Origin: Gammaproteobacteria bacterium
GTDB lineage: Bacteria; Pseudomonadota; Gammaproteobacteria; HK1
Assembly (NCBI GenBank): GCA_021773795.1
Contig: JAJFJT010000029.1
Span: 16,036-80,035 of the forward strand
DNA length: 64,000 nt
Direction of reading: 5' to 3'
Shown here piece by piece: positions 36,920 through 46,860 of this stretch (position 1 is the first letter of the stretch; each line of letters begins with the position of its first letter). The notes below the pieces were generated by a model. That model was given only the letters and a program-made list of their open reading frames with translations, was not told the DNA's origin and made no database searches. Both the position numbers and the translations under genes were made by a program.

Positions 36920-38575
36920 GTGTCCCAACTTTCCCTGAAATTCTATTCCCTCTCTGCCTTCCGGGGCGAGCTCTATGGTGGGCTCAGCGCTGCTGTGGTG
37001 GCTCTCCCTCTGGCTCTCGCCTTTGGGGTGGCCTCGGGGCTGGGGCCCATCGCGGGTCTCTATAGTGCGATTCTCACGGGCTTTTTTGCAGCACTATTTG
37101 GTGGTACGCCCGGGCAGATCAGTGGTCCTACTGGCCCCATGACCGTGGTGATGGCTGCCGTAGTGGTGCAGTTTGCCGGACAGCCATCTCTGGCTTTCAG
37201 CGTGGTGGTGCTTGCCGGTTTGTTTCAAATCGCCTTCGGGATGGCCAAACTTGGGCGCTATATCAATCTCATTCCCTACCCGGTGCTCTCGGGGATTATG
37301 AGTGGGGTTGGATTCATCATCCTGTTGCTACAGCTGGCTCCAATATTTGGAACAGTGATGTTACCCAATCATTTATGGGCCCTCGTGCGTTTGCCCGGGA
37401 TGCTGCAGGAAGCCAATTTTCATGCTCTGCTAACCGCCGCCCTCACCCTCACCGTCGTCATTTTCCTGCCGGGGCGGATCAGCCGCTTTGTGCCCGCTAC
37501 CCTGGCAGCCCTCATCGTTGGTACCCTGGTGGGAGTGACCATTTTTCCCATGGCTCCCGGCCTCGGGGAAATTCCCACTGGCTTGCCCCATCCTGCTTTG
37601 CCGGGTTTTTCGCTCACTGCCTTGCCGGCCGTCCTCAAGGCGGCCCTGGCGCTCGCCTTTCTCGGCGCAGTGGATAGTCTGCTCACCTCGGTGATTGCCG
37701 ACAGCGTGCGCTATACCCAGCATAATTCCGATGCAGAACTCCAGGGGCAGGGCATCGGCAATATGATTGCTGGCTTGTTTGGAGCCTTGCCAGGGGCCGG
37801 TGCGACGGTTCGTACCATCGTCAATATCCGCGCCGGGGGCCGTGGCAAGGCCTCTGCCGTGGTGCACTCGGTGGTGTTATTGGCCGTTGCCCTCGGGCTT
37901 GGTGATCTGGTTGGTCATATCCCCCAGGCGGTGCTGGGAGCAATTTTGCTAAAAGCGGGCTTTGACCTCATTGATCGGAACTACCTGCGTCAGCTGCGCC
38001 ATACGCCACGTGCTGAAGTGTTCCTGATGGTTGCCGTTTTGCTGTTGACCGTATTTGTAGACGTAATCGCCGCGCTTGCCGTTGGCGTTATTGCCGCCAG
38101 CCTGATGTTTGTAAACCGCATGGCCGAGCTGGAACTTGAGGGTGTGGAGCTCATTGCCGAGCCGGGTTCGAAAACGCGTTTTAGTGATGAGGAAAGCGCA
38201 TTGCTGGGCGAGGCCGGAGGGCGCGTATTAGTCGTACACCTTGCCGGGCCACTCAGTTTTGGAGCAGCTAATGGCATGGTCCGGCGCCTTGCCAATGTGG
38301 GTGGTTGCGAGGTGTTGGTACTGGATTTCGCGGACTGTTCTTATCTGGATGGCAGTGCGGCTATCGCCATTGAGAGCATTGTGCGTCGGCTTGAAGGCAG
38401 TGGCCGACGGGTATTGATGGTTGGCTTGCAGCGTGGGCTCACCAAGGTACTCAACCCCACCGGTGCATTAAAGGATCTGCAATCAGGATCCCGCTTTCGC
38501 TCACGCCCAAAGGCGTTACGTTATGCACTTTCCCTGCTGGTGTCGGCAGACAAAGCATCAGCCGATCAGGCCTGA
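36920..38575 (+). CDS. SulP-family anion transporter with STAS domain
   Basis: This 551-residue inner-membrane transporter has the SulP core (LYGGLSAAVVALPLALAFG and TGPMTVVMAAVV) and a cytosolic STAS domain (~425-540) containing VLVLDFADCSYLDGSAAIAI. Substrates of the family include sulfate, bicarbonate and other anions; which applies here is unknown. The start is GTG. Confidence 0.9.
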   Translation: MSQLSLKFYSLSAFRGELYGGLSAAVVALPLALAFGVASGLGPIAGLYSAILTGFFAALFGGTPGQISGPTGPMTVVMAAVVVQFAGQPSLAFSVVVLAGLFQIAFGMAKLGRYINLIPYPVLSGIMSGVGFIILLLQLAPIFGTVMLPNHLWALVRLPGMLQEANFHALLTAALTLTVVIFLPGRISRFVPATLAALIVGTLVGVTIFPMAPGLGEIPTGLPHPALPGFSLTALPAVLKAALALAFLGAVDSLLTSVIADSVRYTQHNSDAELQGQGIGNMIAGLFGALPGAGATVRTIVNIRAGGRGKASAVVHSVVLLAVALGLGDLVGHIPQAVLGAILLKAGFDLIDRNYLRQLRHTPRAEVFLMVAVLLLTVFVDVIAALAVGVIAASLMFVNRMAELELEGVELIAEPGSKTRFSDEESALLGEAGGRVLVVHLAGPLSFGAANGMVRRLANVGGCEVLVLDFADCSYLDGSAAIAIESIVRRLEGSGRRVLMVGLQRGLTKVLNPTGALKDLQSGSRFRSRPKALRYALSLLVSADKASADQA

Positions 38576-38662
38576 TAGCGGCTATTAGGGGAGGGGAATG
38601 GGCGCGCTGTTTTACCGGGTCCTCGCAGCTCCCATGATCGTGTGCAGAACAGCGAGGAAACG

Positions 38663-39478
38663 ATGATGATGGAAAAAAATCTCAGATATTTGGCGGGATG
38701 CATCATGTGCTTGGCAATGGCGGGCGCTGTCGGGGCCCTTGAGCTTCAGTGGTTTGGTCAGGCCGCCTTTAAGATCACCACAGATGGCGGCAAGGTCATT
38801 CTAATCGACCCCTTTATCAGTGCTAACCCGGTCACTCCCCAGGTCCACAAGGATTTGACTGAGCTAGGTAAGGTGGATCTCATCCTGCTCACCCATGGTC
38901 ATGGTGATCATGTGGGTGATACCGCGAAGATAGCCAGGATGACAGGAGCCAAAGTAGCGCTCAATGCCGACTTTGGCCACACCCTCGGTACCCTGGGCGT
39001 GGTGCCCTACAAGCAGCTCGTTCGCTTTAACAAGAGTGGCCCCATCGAACCGTTGGGTGCAGGTATCACCATCACCATGGTGCACGCCGAGCACAGTTCG
39101 GAGTACGTACACCGTGACCCGCAGAGCGGGAAGAAGGAGGTTCATCCGGGTGGCGAACCTGCCGGCTACATCATCCGCCTGGAAAACGGTTTCACCCTCT
39201 ACCATGCGGGAGACACAGGCGTGTTCGGCGACATGAAATTCATTGGCGAATATTACCGCCCGGATCTCGCACTACTGCCCATCGGTGGTCACTTCACCAT
39301 GGACCCGGCACACGCGGCTTATGCCGTGAAGCGTTTGCTCAAACCGAAAAATGTGATTCCCATGCACTACGGCACCTTCCCACCGCTCAAGGGCACACCG
39401 GAGCAATTTATCAAGGCGTTGGGTGACACATTGACCCGGGTGATTGTGATGACTCCGGGGGAGAGTCGAAGGTTCTAG
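38663..39478 (+). CDS. Periplasmic UlaG-like MBL metal-dependent hydrolase
   Basis: The ~271-residue protein has a signal peptide (LAGCIMCLAMAGAVGA) and an MBL fold with THGHGDHVGD as the metal motif, AEHSS, HAGDTG and a distal HYGTF. It resembles UlaG-like hydrolases but is exported. The start at 38663 has GAGG five bases upstream; 38666 and 38669 are also possible. Substrate unknown. Confidence 0.83.
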   Translation: MMMEKNLRYLAGCIMCLAMAGAVGALELQWFGQAAFKITTDGGKVILIDPFISANPVTPQVHKDLTELGKVDLILLTHGHGDHVGDTAKIARMTGAKVALNADFGHTLGTLGVVPYKQLVRFNKSGPIEPLGAGITITMVHAEHSSEYVHRDPQSGKKEVHPGGEPAGYIIRLENGFTLYHAGDTGVFGDMKFIGEYYRPDLALLPIGGHFTMDPAHAAYAVKRLLKPKNVIPMHYGTFPPLKGTPEQFIKALGDTLTRVIVMTPGESRRF

Positions 39479-39627
39479 CCGGGGCCATCGTGGGAGAACA
39501 ATCGGGTCGGGATGTCACCAGTGGCCTGGCAGGAATGGCAGGCAGGGTTGGCTTTAACCTGTCGGCCCGACTCACTGCAAAAACAATCCACACGTGATGG
39601 GGCTGTACAGGGTGCTCCCTCAACGGT

Positions 39628-41046
39628 TCAATACCGTTTTCTTTTCCTGCTGATGCCAATACCGGCCAGGCCGAGCCCCAGGAGGATAAGGGTGGCGGGT
39701 TCGGGGACCGCCGATTCGATGACTGCCGGGTAGGTATGGCGGTGGGTCGGCATTTGCGCCACGCTCATGGCAAGGGACTCAACACCAGAGCTTTGACCGA
39801 GCCGCCAGTCCGTGAGCAATCCTACCCCCCGGCCATCACCCAAGGCGAGCCGTCCGCGCAGGTCCGGAAGCCCGAAGGTCGTTCGGCCATTACCGCCGTA
39901 GATGCTACCGAACAGCGAGAACAAGGCTTCGTTCTGGATTATTTCGAGTAGTTGCCCATCGGCCACGGCCCAGCCGCGGGGCACAAAATGACCGGCAAAC
40001 AGCGCAATCTCACCCAGAATCGGACCTATATCGGGGTCCCCATCCGGGTACGCGCCATTTATCGCGACCAAGTATTGCAGGGCGAGGGTTGGCTGCATGT
40101 TGGTCTGGGGCTGACCGCCGCCGGTGTTGCCGGTCACGTCGGAAGATGGGGGCAGGGTGTGATTGTGGCCCGGCATGTTGGCTGCTGACATGGAAACCGA
40201 TTCCACACCGCCTTTCTGGCCAAGTCTTTGTTCGCTCAGATCGGGTCCCGAGCCTGCACCAATCGCCGCACGGCCACGCAGGTCGGGGAGCCCAAAAGTT
40301 GTTCGGCCGTCACCGCCGTATATGGTCCCGAGCAGTGAGAACAAAGCTTCGTTCTGGCTTATTTGAAGTAGTTGTCCATCGGCGGATACATAGCCGCGCA
40401 AGTCGAAGGGATTGCTGGTAAAGAGCTCCACGAAGCCGAGAGTCGGCTCGATCGATGTGTCGCCGTGGCCAGGAAACAAGCCGGTCAGCGGCACCATGTA
40501 ATTCAGGCCGAGCGAAGCTTGCATGTTTGTATAGGATTGACCGCCGCCGGTCATATCCGTGCTGCCACCAGCCGGCAATCCGTGGTCATGGGCCGGCAAG
40601 TTGTCTGGAGTTAATGAGACGGATTCAACACCGACCTTTTGACCAAGTGTCCGTGGGGTCAGTCCTGGCCCTGCGCCATCGCCGATAGCGGTGCGGCCAC
40701 GCAGATCCGGCAGTGCGAAGGTCGTTCGGCCATCGCCGCCGTATCGGGTGCCGAGCTGTGCGTACAAAGCGGTGTGATCGGCTATTTGAAGCACTTGCCC
40801 GTTGGCTTCCGCCCAGCCCCGGGGCGCGAAGTTCCCGCCAAAAAGCACAACTTCCCCGAGCGTGTCAAAGTTTCCCGTAATACGAATAAGCGGGTTCAAG
40901 GCCAAAGAGGGCTGGATTGTCGTCTGTGCCTGGCCGCCGCCCGTTAGCCCGGTCGTCATTGGAATTGCCGTGGCGTCCGCCGGAAGAAATCCGGCCACCG
41001 CCCAGCACATGGTAATGACAACCGCTAGATTATTTTGTCGGAACAT
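39628..41046 (-). CDS. PEP-CTERM protein with three tail-collar repeats
   Basis: The 472-residue exported protein has a signal peptide (MFRQNNLAVVITMCWAVAG) and three tandem repeats of ~125 residues. Each repeat has GEVxLFxGxFxPRGW, an NGQ/DGQ...ALxxLxGxxYGG stretch and TTFxLPDLRGR. These are phage tail collar-like domains, also found in microcystin-dependent proteins. The C-terminus is a PEP-CTERM sorting tag (VPEPATLILLGLGLAGIGI then RKRKR), implying an exosortase elsewhere. The start at 41046 follows GGAGGGGG. It is probably a surface or exopolysaccharide-associated protein. Confidence 0.88.
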   Translation of the reverse strand: MFRQNNLAVVITMCWAVAGFLPADATAIPMTTGLTGGGQAQTTIQPSLALNPLIRITGNFDTLGEVVLFGGNFAPRGWAEANGQVLQIADHTALYAQLGTRYGGDGRTTFALPDLRGRTAIGDGAGPGLTPRTLGQKVGVESVSLTPDNLPAHDHGLPAGGSTDMTGGGQSYTNMQASLGLNYMVPLTGLFPGHGDTSIEPTLGFVELFTSNPFDLRGYVSADGQLLQISQNEALFSLLGTIYGGDGRTTFGLPDLRGRAAIGAGSGPDLSEQRLGQKGGVESVSMSAANMPGHNHTLPPSSDVTGNTGGGQPQTNMQPTLALQYLVAINGAYPDGDPDIGPILGEIALFAGHFVPRGWAVADGQLLEIIQNEALFSLFGSIYGGNGRTTFGLPDLRGRLALGDGRGVGLLTDWRLGQSSGVESLAMSVAQMPTHRHTYPAVIESAVPEPATLILLGLGLAGIGISRKRKRY

Positions 41047-41750
41047 GATGCCCCCCTCCAGCCACCTTCTTGCTGAAACACATTGACGCAAAAAGAAGGA
41101 TAGCAACCTGCTTTCAGCACCTGCAGGCCGAGGAGCCTCGTTGGTGATAAGTGTATTGCTGGCATGCTTGAAATAACGCCTGTTCGAGATATCCATGTGT
41201 AATTCTTCCTTTAGCTCTTCCCGAGTCGATTCTTAATATTTGTTATTTAATACCTGCTTTCGTGGCTTGCAAGATTCATGCACAACCTTATAAACGTAGT
41301 TAAATCAATGGCTTGTATTGTTAAGGTTTGGGCAGACATTCAGAACTGTAAAAATTACTGATAGTTTTCAGCCTGATTGGGGGCTCAAAATATCGATAAT
41401 ATTTCGTGATCGCCGGACATAACCTTATAAAACATAGGGTTATTGGGTTTTGGCCAGTGTAAAGAATTTTGACAACTTTTTGGTTTGAAGCAATTGGTGA
41501 CAGACTTGGCTGATTTAAACATGCGAGAGAATTGAGTTGTTCCGCTAGCGGGAGGGGGCTTTATTCAGGTCTGCCAGGTATGGCTAATGCTATTGTCGTC
41601 GGAGGATGGCCAGACTATTTTAGCCGGAAAGCAGTTGCCAGGGAAAAATGCCCACAATGATGAGAAGGATACAGTCCTGTCATTTATGCGAAGTCGAAGT
41701 CACTGTAAAAACAGTGCTTTTCGTATCACAAGGTGGGACAATCCGAAGAT
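41047..41750. other. AT-rich intergenic region upstream of the PEP-CTERM gene
   Basis: About 700 bases hold no convincing gene; a 61-codon forward frame runs into the tRNA and is rejected. AACCTTATAAA occurs twice (41284-41294 and 41421-41431). A hairpin CACTGT-AAAA-ACAGTG (~41701-41716) lies 3' of tRNA-Leu and might help end its transcript. Promoter elements for the PEP-CTERM gene presumably lie here. Confidence 0.4.
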
Positions 41751-41837
41751 TGGTGCCGAGGAGAGGACTTGAACCTCCACTACCTTTCGATAACTAGCAC
41801 CTGAAGCTAGCGCGTCTACCAATTCCGCCACCTCGGC
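41751..41837 (-). tRNA. tRNA-Leu (anticodon CAG)
   Basis: The reverse strand folds as a class II tRNA: acceptor GCCGAGG pairs with CCTCGGC and the terminal CCA is encoded. The anticodon stem CTAGC/GCTAG encloses loop TTCAGGT (CAG). A long variable arm is followed by the GGTTCAAGTCC T-loop. It is 87 bases including CCA. Confidence 0.96.
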
Positions 41838-41891
41838 ATTGAGGACCGGTTACCATCCGAATGGAGCGGTAAACTGAACGGGAAGCCGCGC

Positions 41892-41920
41892 ACTCTACCC
41901 ACCACCTGTTTTATTGTCAA
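41892..41920 (-). promoter_or_regulatory. Sigma-70 promoter of tRNA-Leu
   Basis: On the minus strand TTGACA (-35) and TAGAGT (-10) are exactly 17 bases apart, followed by a GC-rich GCGCGG discriminator typical of stable-RNA promoters under stringent control. Distance to the tRNA 5' end is ~54 bases. It lies in the divergent gap with rnr. Confidence 0.8.
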
Positions 41921-41929
41921 CGAGCCCGC

Positions 41930-44170
41930 ATGTCTAAAAAGAAATGGCGTTCCAGCCAGGATCCCTGGTCTGTGCAGGAGGCGGAGAATTACGATCGCCC
42001 CGTCGCTAGTCGCAAATACCTTCTTGAGTTTCTCGCCAAGCGCGGCGTACCGCTGAGCTATAAACAGATCGTCTCCGAGTTGGGGGTCGAGGATGCGGAT
42101 GCGCGCGAAGGTCTGCGGCGCCGGCTACGGGCCATGGAGCGCGACGGGCAGGTATTTTGTAACCGCAGTGCCGGTTATGGTCTGCCGGAGAAAATGGATC
42201 TGGTGCGTGGCCAGGTGCTGGCCCATAAGGATGGATTTGGTTTTCTGCGCCCCGAGGGTGGTGGTGAGGATTTGTATATACCCTCACGCCAGATGCGTGC
42301 CCTGATGCACGGCGACCGTGCGCTGGTGCGGATTACCGGCATCGGCATGCGCGGGCGCAACGAGGCGGCTCTGGTGGAGGTGCTGGAGCGGGGTACGCAG
42401 CAATTAGTCGGACGTTTTTGCATTGAGCGCGGGGTGGCCTTTATCACTCCGGACAGTCGCCATCTGCCGCGTAATGTGCTGGTCCCCCCCGAGGAATACG
42501 GCGGGGCGGAAGATGGCCAGATAGTCGCCGCAAAAATTCTCACCCCACCGAGTAAACATTCCCAGGCCATTGCCCGGGTAACCGAGGTGCTGGGAGATCG
42601 TATGGCCCCCGGTATGGAAGTGGAGCTGGCGGTGCGCACCCATGATTTGCCGTGGGAATGGCCGCAGGCGGCGTTGGAAGAGGCCGCAGCATTTTCCCTG
42701 GAGGTGCCGGAGGAGGCCAAGCAAGGGCGAGAGGATTTGCGGGATGTGCCGCTGGTCACCATTGATGGTGAGGATGCTCGCGATTTTGATGATGCGGTTT
42801 ATTGCGAGAGAAAAGGCCGCGGCTGGCGGTTACTGGTGGCCATTGCCGATGTCTCCGCATACGTGCAGGAAGGCAGCTTTCTGGGAGCCTCTGCGGTAGA
42901 GCGCGGCACCTCGGTCTATTTTCCCGGCCGGGTGATTCCCATGTTGCCGGAGGTCCTTTCCAATGGCCTGTGCTCGCTGAATCCACAGGTTGACCGCTTG
43001 TGTATGGTCTGTGAAATGACGGTCAATGCCGGCGGTAAGGTCACCCGTAGCCGTTTCTTCCAGGGTTTGATGCGTTCTCACGCACGCCTGACCTACACCG
43101 AAGTGGCGGCCATGGTAGTGGAGCAAAAGCCGGGGGTCCGCAAGCACTACCATGCCCTAGTTCCTCATCTGGAGGAGCTCCACCGTCTGTACACGGCACT
43201 CCACGGGGCGCGCCAACAGCGAGGTGCCATCGATTTTGAGACCACTGAGACCCGTATCGTTTTTGACGACGCGGGCAAGATTGATCGTATCGAGCCCACT
43301 GAGCGCAATGACGCCCATCGCATGATCGAGGAATGCATGGTGGCGGCAAACGTGGCGGCCGCTGAATTTCTGCAGCGTAAGCGCCTGCCGGCCTTATACC
43401 GGGTGCACGAAGGCCCGAGTTTGGAAAAACTCACCGCACTAAGGGAATTTCTCGGAGAGATGGGGCTGGGACTCGGTGGTGGCGAGAAACCCGAGGGGCA
43501 TCACTATGCGGCGTTGCTGGCGCAGGTGACGGGGCGTGTAGATGCGCATCTGATCCAGACCGTATTGCTACGGTCACTTTCGCAGGCAGTCTACACCCCG
43601 GAAAATTCCGGCCATTTTGGTCTGGGACTCGAGTGTTACGCCCACTTCACCTCGCCTATCCGGCGCTATCCCGATCTGCTGGTGCATCGTGCCATCCGTC
43701 ATGCGGTGTCTGGCGGTAAGGTGGCGGAATTCCGTGCCCGGGCCCCGGATATGGTGGCCATGGGAGAGCATTGCTCGGCCACTGAGCGGCGCGCCGATGA
43801 GGCCACTCGTGAGGCCACCAGTTGGCTTAAATGTGAGTATATGAGTGACAAGGTAGGGGAGGAATACACCGGCACCGTCGGTGGGGTGACCTCCTTTGGC
43901 CTGTTTGTGGAATTGGACAATATTTATGTGGAGGGTCTGGTTCACATCAGCTCCCTGGGCAGTGACTATTTCCATTTTGATGCCCCTCATCACCGTTTGA
44001 GTGGCGAGCGTACCGGTCGTATCTATCGGCTGGCGGATCGCCTTAAGGTGCGGGTGATCCGGGTTAGCCTGGATGATCGCAAGATTGATTTTGAGCTGGT
44101 GGAAGACAAGCCCAAGTCGAAATCCAAGGCAAAGTCCAAGCGCCGTGGTGGACGCCGGCGGCGGCGTTGA
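41930..44170 (+). CDS. rnr: Ribonuclease R
   Basis: RNase R is a 3'-5' exoribonuclease that degrades structured RNA. At 746 residues it is slightly shorter than the E. coli enzyme (~813). Order: N-terminal HTH, cold-shock domains, RNB catalytic domain with DGEDARDFDDAVY (~285), an S1 domain (GTVGGVTSFGLFVEL ~655) and a short Lys/Arg tail. It is followed two bases later by rlmB, the usual arrangement. Confidence 0.95.
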   Translation: MSKKKWRSSQDPWSVQEAENYDRPVASRKYLLEFLAKRGVPLSYKQIVSELGVEDADAREGLRRRLRAMERDGQVFCNRSAGYGLPEKMDLVRGQVLAHKDGFGFLRPEGGGEDLYIPSRQMRALMHGDRALVRITGIGMRGRNEAALVEVLERGTQQLVGRFCIERGVAFITPDSRHLPRNVLVPPEEYGGAEDGQIVAAKILTPPSKHSQAIARVTEVLGDRMAPGMEVELAVRTHDLPWEWPQAALEEAAAFSLEVPEEAKQGREDLRDVPLVTIDGEDARDFDDAVYCERKGRGWRLLVAIADVSAYVQEGSFLGASAVERGTSVYFPGRVIPMLPEVLSNGLCSLNPQVDRLCMVCEMTVNAGGKVTRSRFFQGLMRSHARLTYTEVAAMVVEQKPGVRKHYHALVPHLEELHRLYTALHGARQQRGAIDFETTETRIVFDDAGKIDRIEPTERNDAHRMIEECMVAANVAAAEFLQRKRLPALYRVHEGPSLEKLTALREFLGEMGLGLGGGEKPEGHHYAALLAQVTGRVDAHLIQTVLLRSLSQAVYTPENSGHFGLGLECYAHFTSPIRRYPDLLVHRAIRHAVSGGKVAEFRARAPDMVAMGEHCSATERRADEATREATSWLKCEYMSDKVGEEYTGTVGGVTSFGLFVELDNIYVEGLVHISSLGSDYFHFDAPHHRLSGERTGRIYRLADRLKVRVIRVSLDDRKIDFELVEDKPKSKSKAKSKRRGGRRRRR

Positions 44171-44172
44171 GG

Positions 44173-44958
44173 ATGGCTGCGCCGAAAGAAAAAAGGGCTG
44201 AGTCCGAAACTTTTATCTATGGCTGGCATGCGGTGGCCGCGGTGTGGGCCAACCGGCCGAGAGGCATCAGCGGAGTGTGGACCTGCAGGCGGGAGAGTGA
44301 TGCCCGTAGCCAGGAGATCATCCAACCCATGGACGTGGCGGGGATTGCCGTTCATCAGCGTAGTCGCAAGGATCTTGATCGCATGGTGGAGGGAGCCAAT
44401 CATCAGGGCATTGTGATTCGTTGTCGCGAGGCCACCGCCATTGATTGGCACGAACTGGAGGCGCGGCTGGACGTGCTTGAGGAGCCACCCTTCCTGCTGG
44501 TGCTGGACGGGGTCCAGGACCCACATAATTTAGGTGCCTGTCTGCGCAGCGCGGGAGCCGTCGGGGTGCATGCGGTGATTATCCCTAAGGCGCGCAGTGC
44601 GCCGCTTACGCCAGTGGTTCGACGGGTCGCCTGTGGCGCTGTGGAATCGGTGGCGGTGGTTCAGGTCAGCAATCTGGCGCGTACCCTGAGAGCCCTTAAG
44701 GATCGTTTTATTCAGGTGGTGGGCGCCGCGGGTGAGGCGACGGAGAGTCTGTATGAGGCTGAGTTGACCGGGCCACTGGCCTGGGTGCTCGGTGCCGAGC
44801 AACATGGTTTGCGCCGCCTGACCCGGGAGCAATGCGACCAGCTGTTATCGATACCCATGGGCGGAGCGGTGGAGAGTTTGAATGTGTCCGTGGCCACCGG
44901 GATCTGCCTGTTCGAAGCTCAGCGGCAACGACTGGCAGGTGCGTTGCGCACCCCATAA
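44173..44958 (+). CDS. rlmB: 23S rRNA Gm2251 2'-O-methyltransferase
   Basis: This 261-residue SPOUT methyltransferase shows an N-terminal L30e-like domain and the motifs LDGVQDPHNLGACLRSA, GAEQHGLRRLT and IPMGGAVESLNVSVA. The ATG at 44173 was preferred over an in-frame TTG at 44167 that overlaps the rnr stop. It follows rnr as in E. coli. Confidence 0.95.
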   Translation: MAAPKEKRAESETFIYGWHAVAAVWANRPRGISGVWTCRRESDARSQEIIQPMDVAGIAVHQRSRKDLDRMVEGANHQGIVIRCREATAIDWHELEARLDVLEEPPFLLVLDGVQDPHNLGACLRSAGAVGVHAVIIPKARSAPLTPVVRRVACGAVESVAVVQVSNLARTLRALKDRFIQVVGAAGEATESLYEAELTGPLAWVLGAEQHGLRRLTREQCDQLLSIPMGGAVESLNVSVATGICLFEAQRQRLAGALRTP

Positions 44959-45094
44959 CGATGGCGTACAATCCGCCGCTCTTCGAAAGTCACGTAAAAA
45001 CAGTTTCTTAGGCTTTTCAAGATTACTCCTTGCCACAGTACATTTAGGTACGTGGCCGACGCCCTCCAGGGCATAACCCGTAAGGAGCTCTTCA

Positions 45095-45577
45095 ATGAGA
45101 CATTACGAAGTCGTATTTTTGGTCCATCCCGATCAGAGTGAGCAGGTATCGGGGATGGTGGATCGCTACCGCAGCATGATTGAGGAAAGCGGTGGTTCCA
45201 TACACCGTCTTGAGGACTGGGGCCGGCGCCAGCTTGCCTATCCCATCAACAAGGTACACAAGGCCCACTACATTCTGATGAATGTGGAGTGCGGTCAGAA
45301 AGTGCTCGACGAGTTGGGCAGCGCCTTCCGTTTCAACGATGCGGTTATCCGCAACCTCATTATTGCCCGTGATGAAGCCGTCACTGAGCCTTCCACGCTG
45401 GCCAAGAGCCAGGAAGATTCGCGTGGTGGTGATCGCAGGCCGGCACCAGCACGAGCACCGGCACCAGCACCTGTGGCTGCGGCAGAGAGCGACAGCGTTG
45501 CCAGCAGTGAAGAGGCGGCAGCCCCTGAAGCTGAGGCCGAAGTCGAAGCAGAGGTCAAGCCGGAAACTGGGGCCTGA
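45095..45577 (+). CDS. rpsF: 30S ribosomal protein S6
   Basis: At 160 residues it is longer than usual (~100-135). It starts [18 protein letters not shown] and contains the [21 protein letters not shown] core. The extra ~50 C-terminal residues are low-complexity, with Ala/Pro repeats followed by an acidic Ala/Glu/Val tail. It begins the ribosomal block with rpsR and rplI; GTAAGGAG precedes the start. Confidence 0.96.
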   Translation: MRHYEVVFLVHPDQSEQVSGMVDRYRSMIEESGGSIHRLEDWGRRQLAYPINKVHKAHYILMNVECGQKVLDELGSAFRFNDAVIRNLIIARDEAVTEPSTLAKSQEDSRGGDRRPAPARAPAPAPVAAAESDSVASSEEAAAPEAEAEVEAEVKPETGA

Positions 45578-45639
45578 TTTTTCCAGGTCGAGGTTATGCG
45601 GATTCTTTCTGAAAAATATTTAGCGTATAGAGGTTAGTC

Positions 45640-45864
45640 ATGGCACGGTTTTTTCGTCGTCGGCGGTATTGCAGATTTACGGTAGAGGGCACCAAAGAGA
45701 TCGATTACAAGGATCTCGCCACTCTAAAGGCTTTTGTTACTGAGACCGGCAAGATTGTTCCCAGCCGGATCACGGGCACCAAGGCACGCTATCAGCGTCA
45801 GTTGTCCACTGCTATCAAGCGGGCCCGTTTCCTGGCGCTGTTGCCTTATAGCGACGCCCACTAG
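45640..45864 (+). CDS. rpsR: 30S ribosomal protein S18
   Basis: This 74-residue basic protein has the S18 pattern: [25 protein letters not shown], then [22 protein letters not shown]. It pairs with S6 on the platform of the small subunit. A short GGCGGA/TCCGCC hairpin lies directly after the stop. Confidence 0.97.
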   Translation: MARFFRRRRYCRFTVEGTKEIDYKDLATLKAFVTETGKIVPSRITGTKARYQRQLSTAIKRARFLALLPYSDAH

Positions 45865-45907
45865 GCGGATTCCTCCGCCGTTGAGAAGTGGAGATGCGGG
45901 CTAAGTC

Positions 45908-46816
45908 ATGCGCGCACTGCTCGGATACATAAATAAGGGGCCATTGCAGGCGATCACGGTGACTGCCGTGTTCGCGATTCTGTCTCTGGTCTTGCCGATG
46001 CTGATTTATATCAGCGGCGCGGTGGTAGGACTGGTCAGCCTGCGGGTTGGCCCGCGTCAGGGTGCGGTGGTTATCGCCGGCTCTATGGCATTGGCGGGCG
46101 TTTTCTCGCTGGTGTTGCTAGGCAATGCGCTACCGGTGCTGATGTTTGCGTTGCTGACCTGGGTTCCGGTTTGCCTGTTAGCAACCTTGTTGCGGCAGGT
46201 GGCTAACCAGGGATTGATGCTGGGTGTGGCCTTCGTGTTTGCGGTGGTGGCCATTGCCATCGTGCATTTGCTGGTGGGAGTGCCTACAGAATGGTGGAGT
46301 GCACTGTTACACAGCATGCTTCGTGGGGCCGTCTCTGAAGGGGGCCTAAAGCTGGACCCGGAGCAGGCTGAGAGTGTCGCCCACTTCGTTACTACTATTG
46401 CGCCGTTGATGACGGGCCTGGTGGTGGCTACGCTGTTACTGAGTATGGTGTTGAGTGTTTATCTGGCGCGCTGGTGGCACTCGCTGATAGATAATCCCGG
46501 TGGCTTTGCACGCGAATTTCGGGAATTGAGTCTGGGGCCACGGGTAGCCTATGCGGTGACCGGGATTGGCCTGGCAGCATTTTTGCCTCTGGTTGAGGTT
46601 CGTGCGCTGGCAACCGACGTGCTATGGTCAGCGGTTGTAATTTACATGCTTCAGGGCTTGGCGCTAGCCCATTGGGTGGCGAAAAAACGGGGTATATCCA
46701 GGGCTTGGATCGTCTGTTTTTATATAGTGATTTCGGTATTCCCCCAAGTGATTCTGATGCTGGCTTTGGCCGGGTTTTCAGAGACTTGGCTTAAGCTGCG
46801 GAAACGAGAGGCCTAG
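45908..46816 (+). CDS. DUF2232-family membrane protein
   Basis: This 302-residue protein has about eight membrane helices and the layout of YybS-like DUF2232 proteins, which in many gammaproteobacteria sit between rpsR and rplI as here. Its function is unknown; a transport or envelope role is possible. Confidence 0.8.
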   Translation: MRALLGYINKGPLQAITVTAVFAILSLVLPMLIYISGAVVGLVSLRVGPRQGAVVIAGSMALAGVFSLVLLGNALPVLMFALLTWVPVCLLATLLRQVANQGLMLGVAFVFAVVAIAIVHLLVGVPTEWWSALLHSMLRGAVSEGGLKLDPEQAESVAHFVTTIAPLMTGLVVATLLLSMVLSVYLARWWHSLIDNPGGFAREFRELSLGPRVAYAVTGIGLAAFLPLVEVRALATDVLWSAVVIYMLQGLALAHWVAKKRGISRAWIVCFYIVISVFPQVILMLALAGFSETWLKLRKREA

Positions 46817-46860
46817 CAGGCTGAATGGTTTGGTAGCAACAAGATGATAAAGGTGACGTG

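Noticed and set aside
41269..41286. Possible minus-strand sigma-54 promoter upstream of the PEP-CTERM gene
   Set aside because: The -12 GC fits but the -24 position reads TG rather than GG, so the match is too weak to call.
41587..41772. 61-codon forward frame upstream of rnr
   Set aside because: It runs into the tRNA-Leu gene on the other strand, has no ribosome site and shows no family features.
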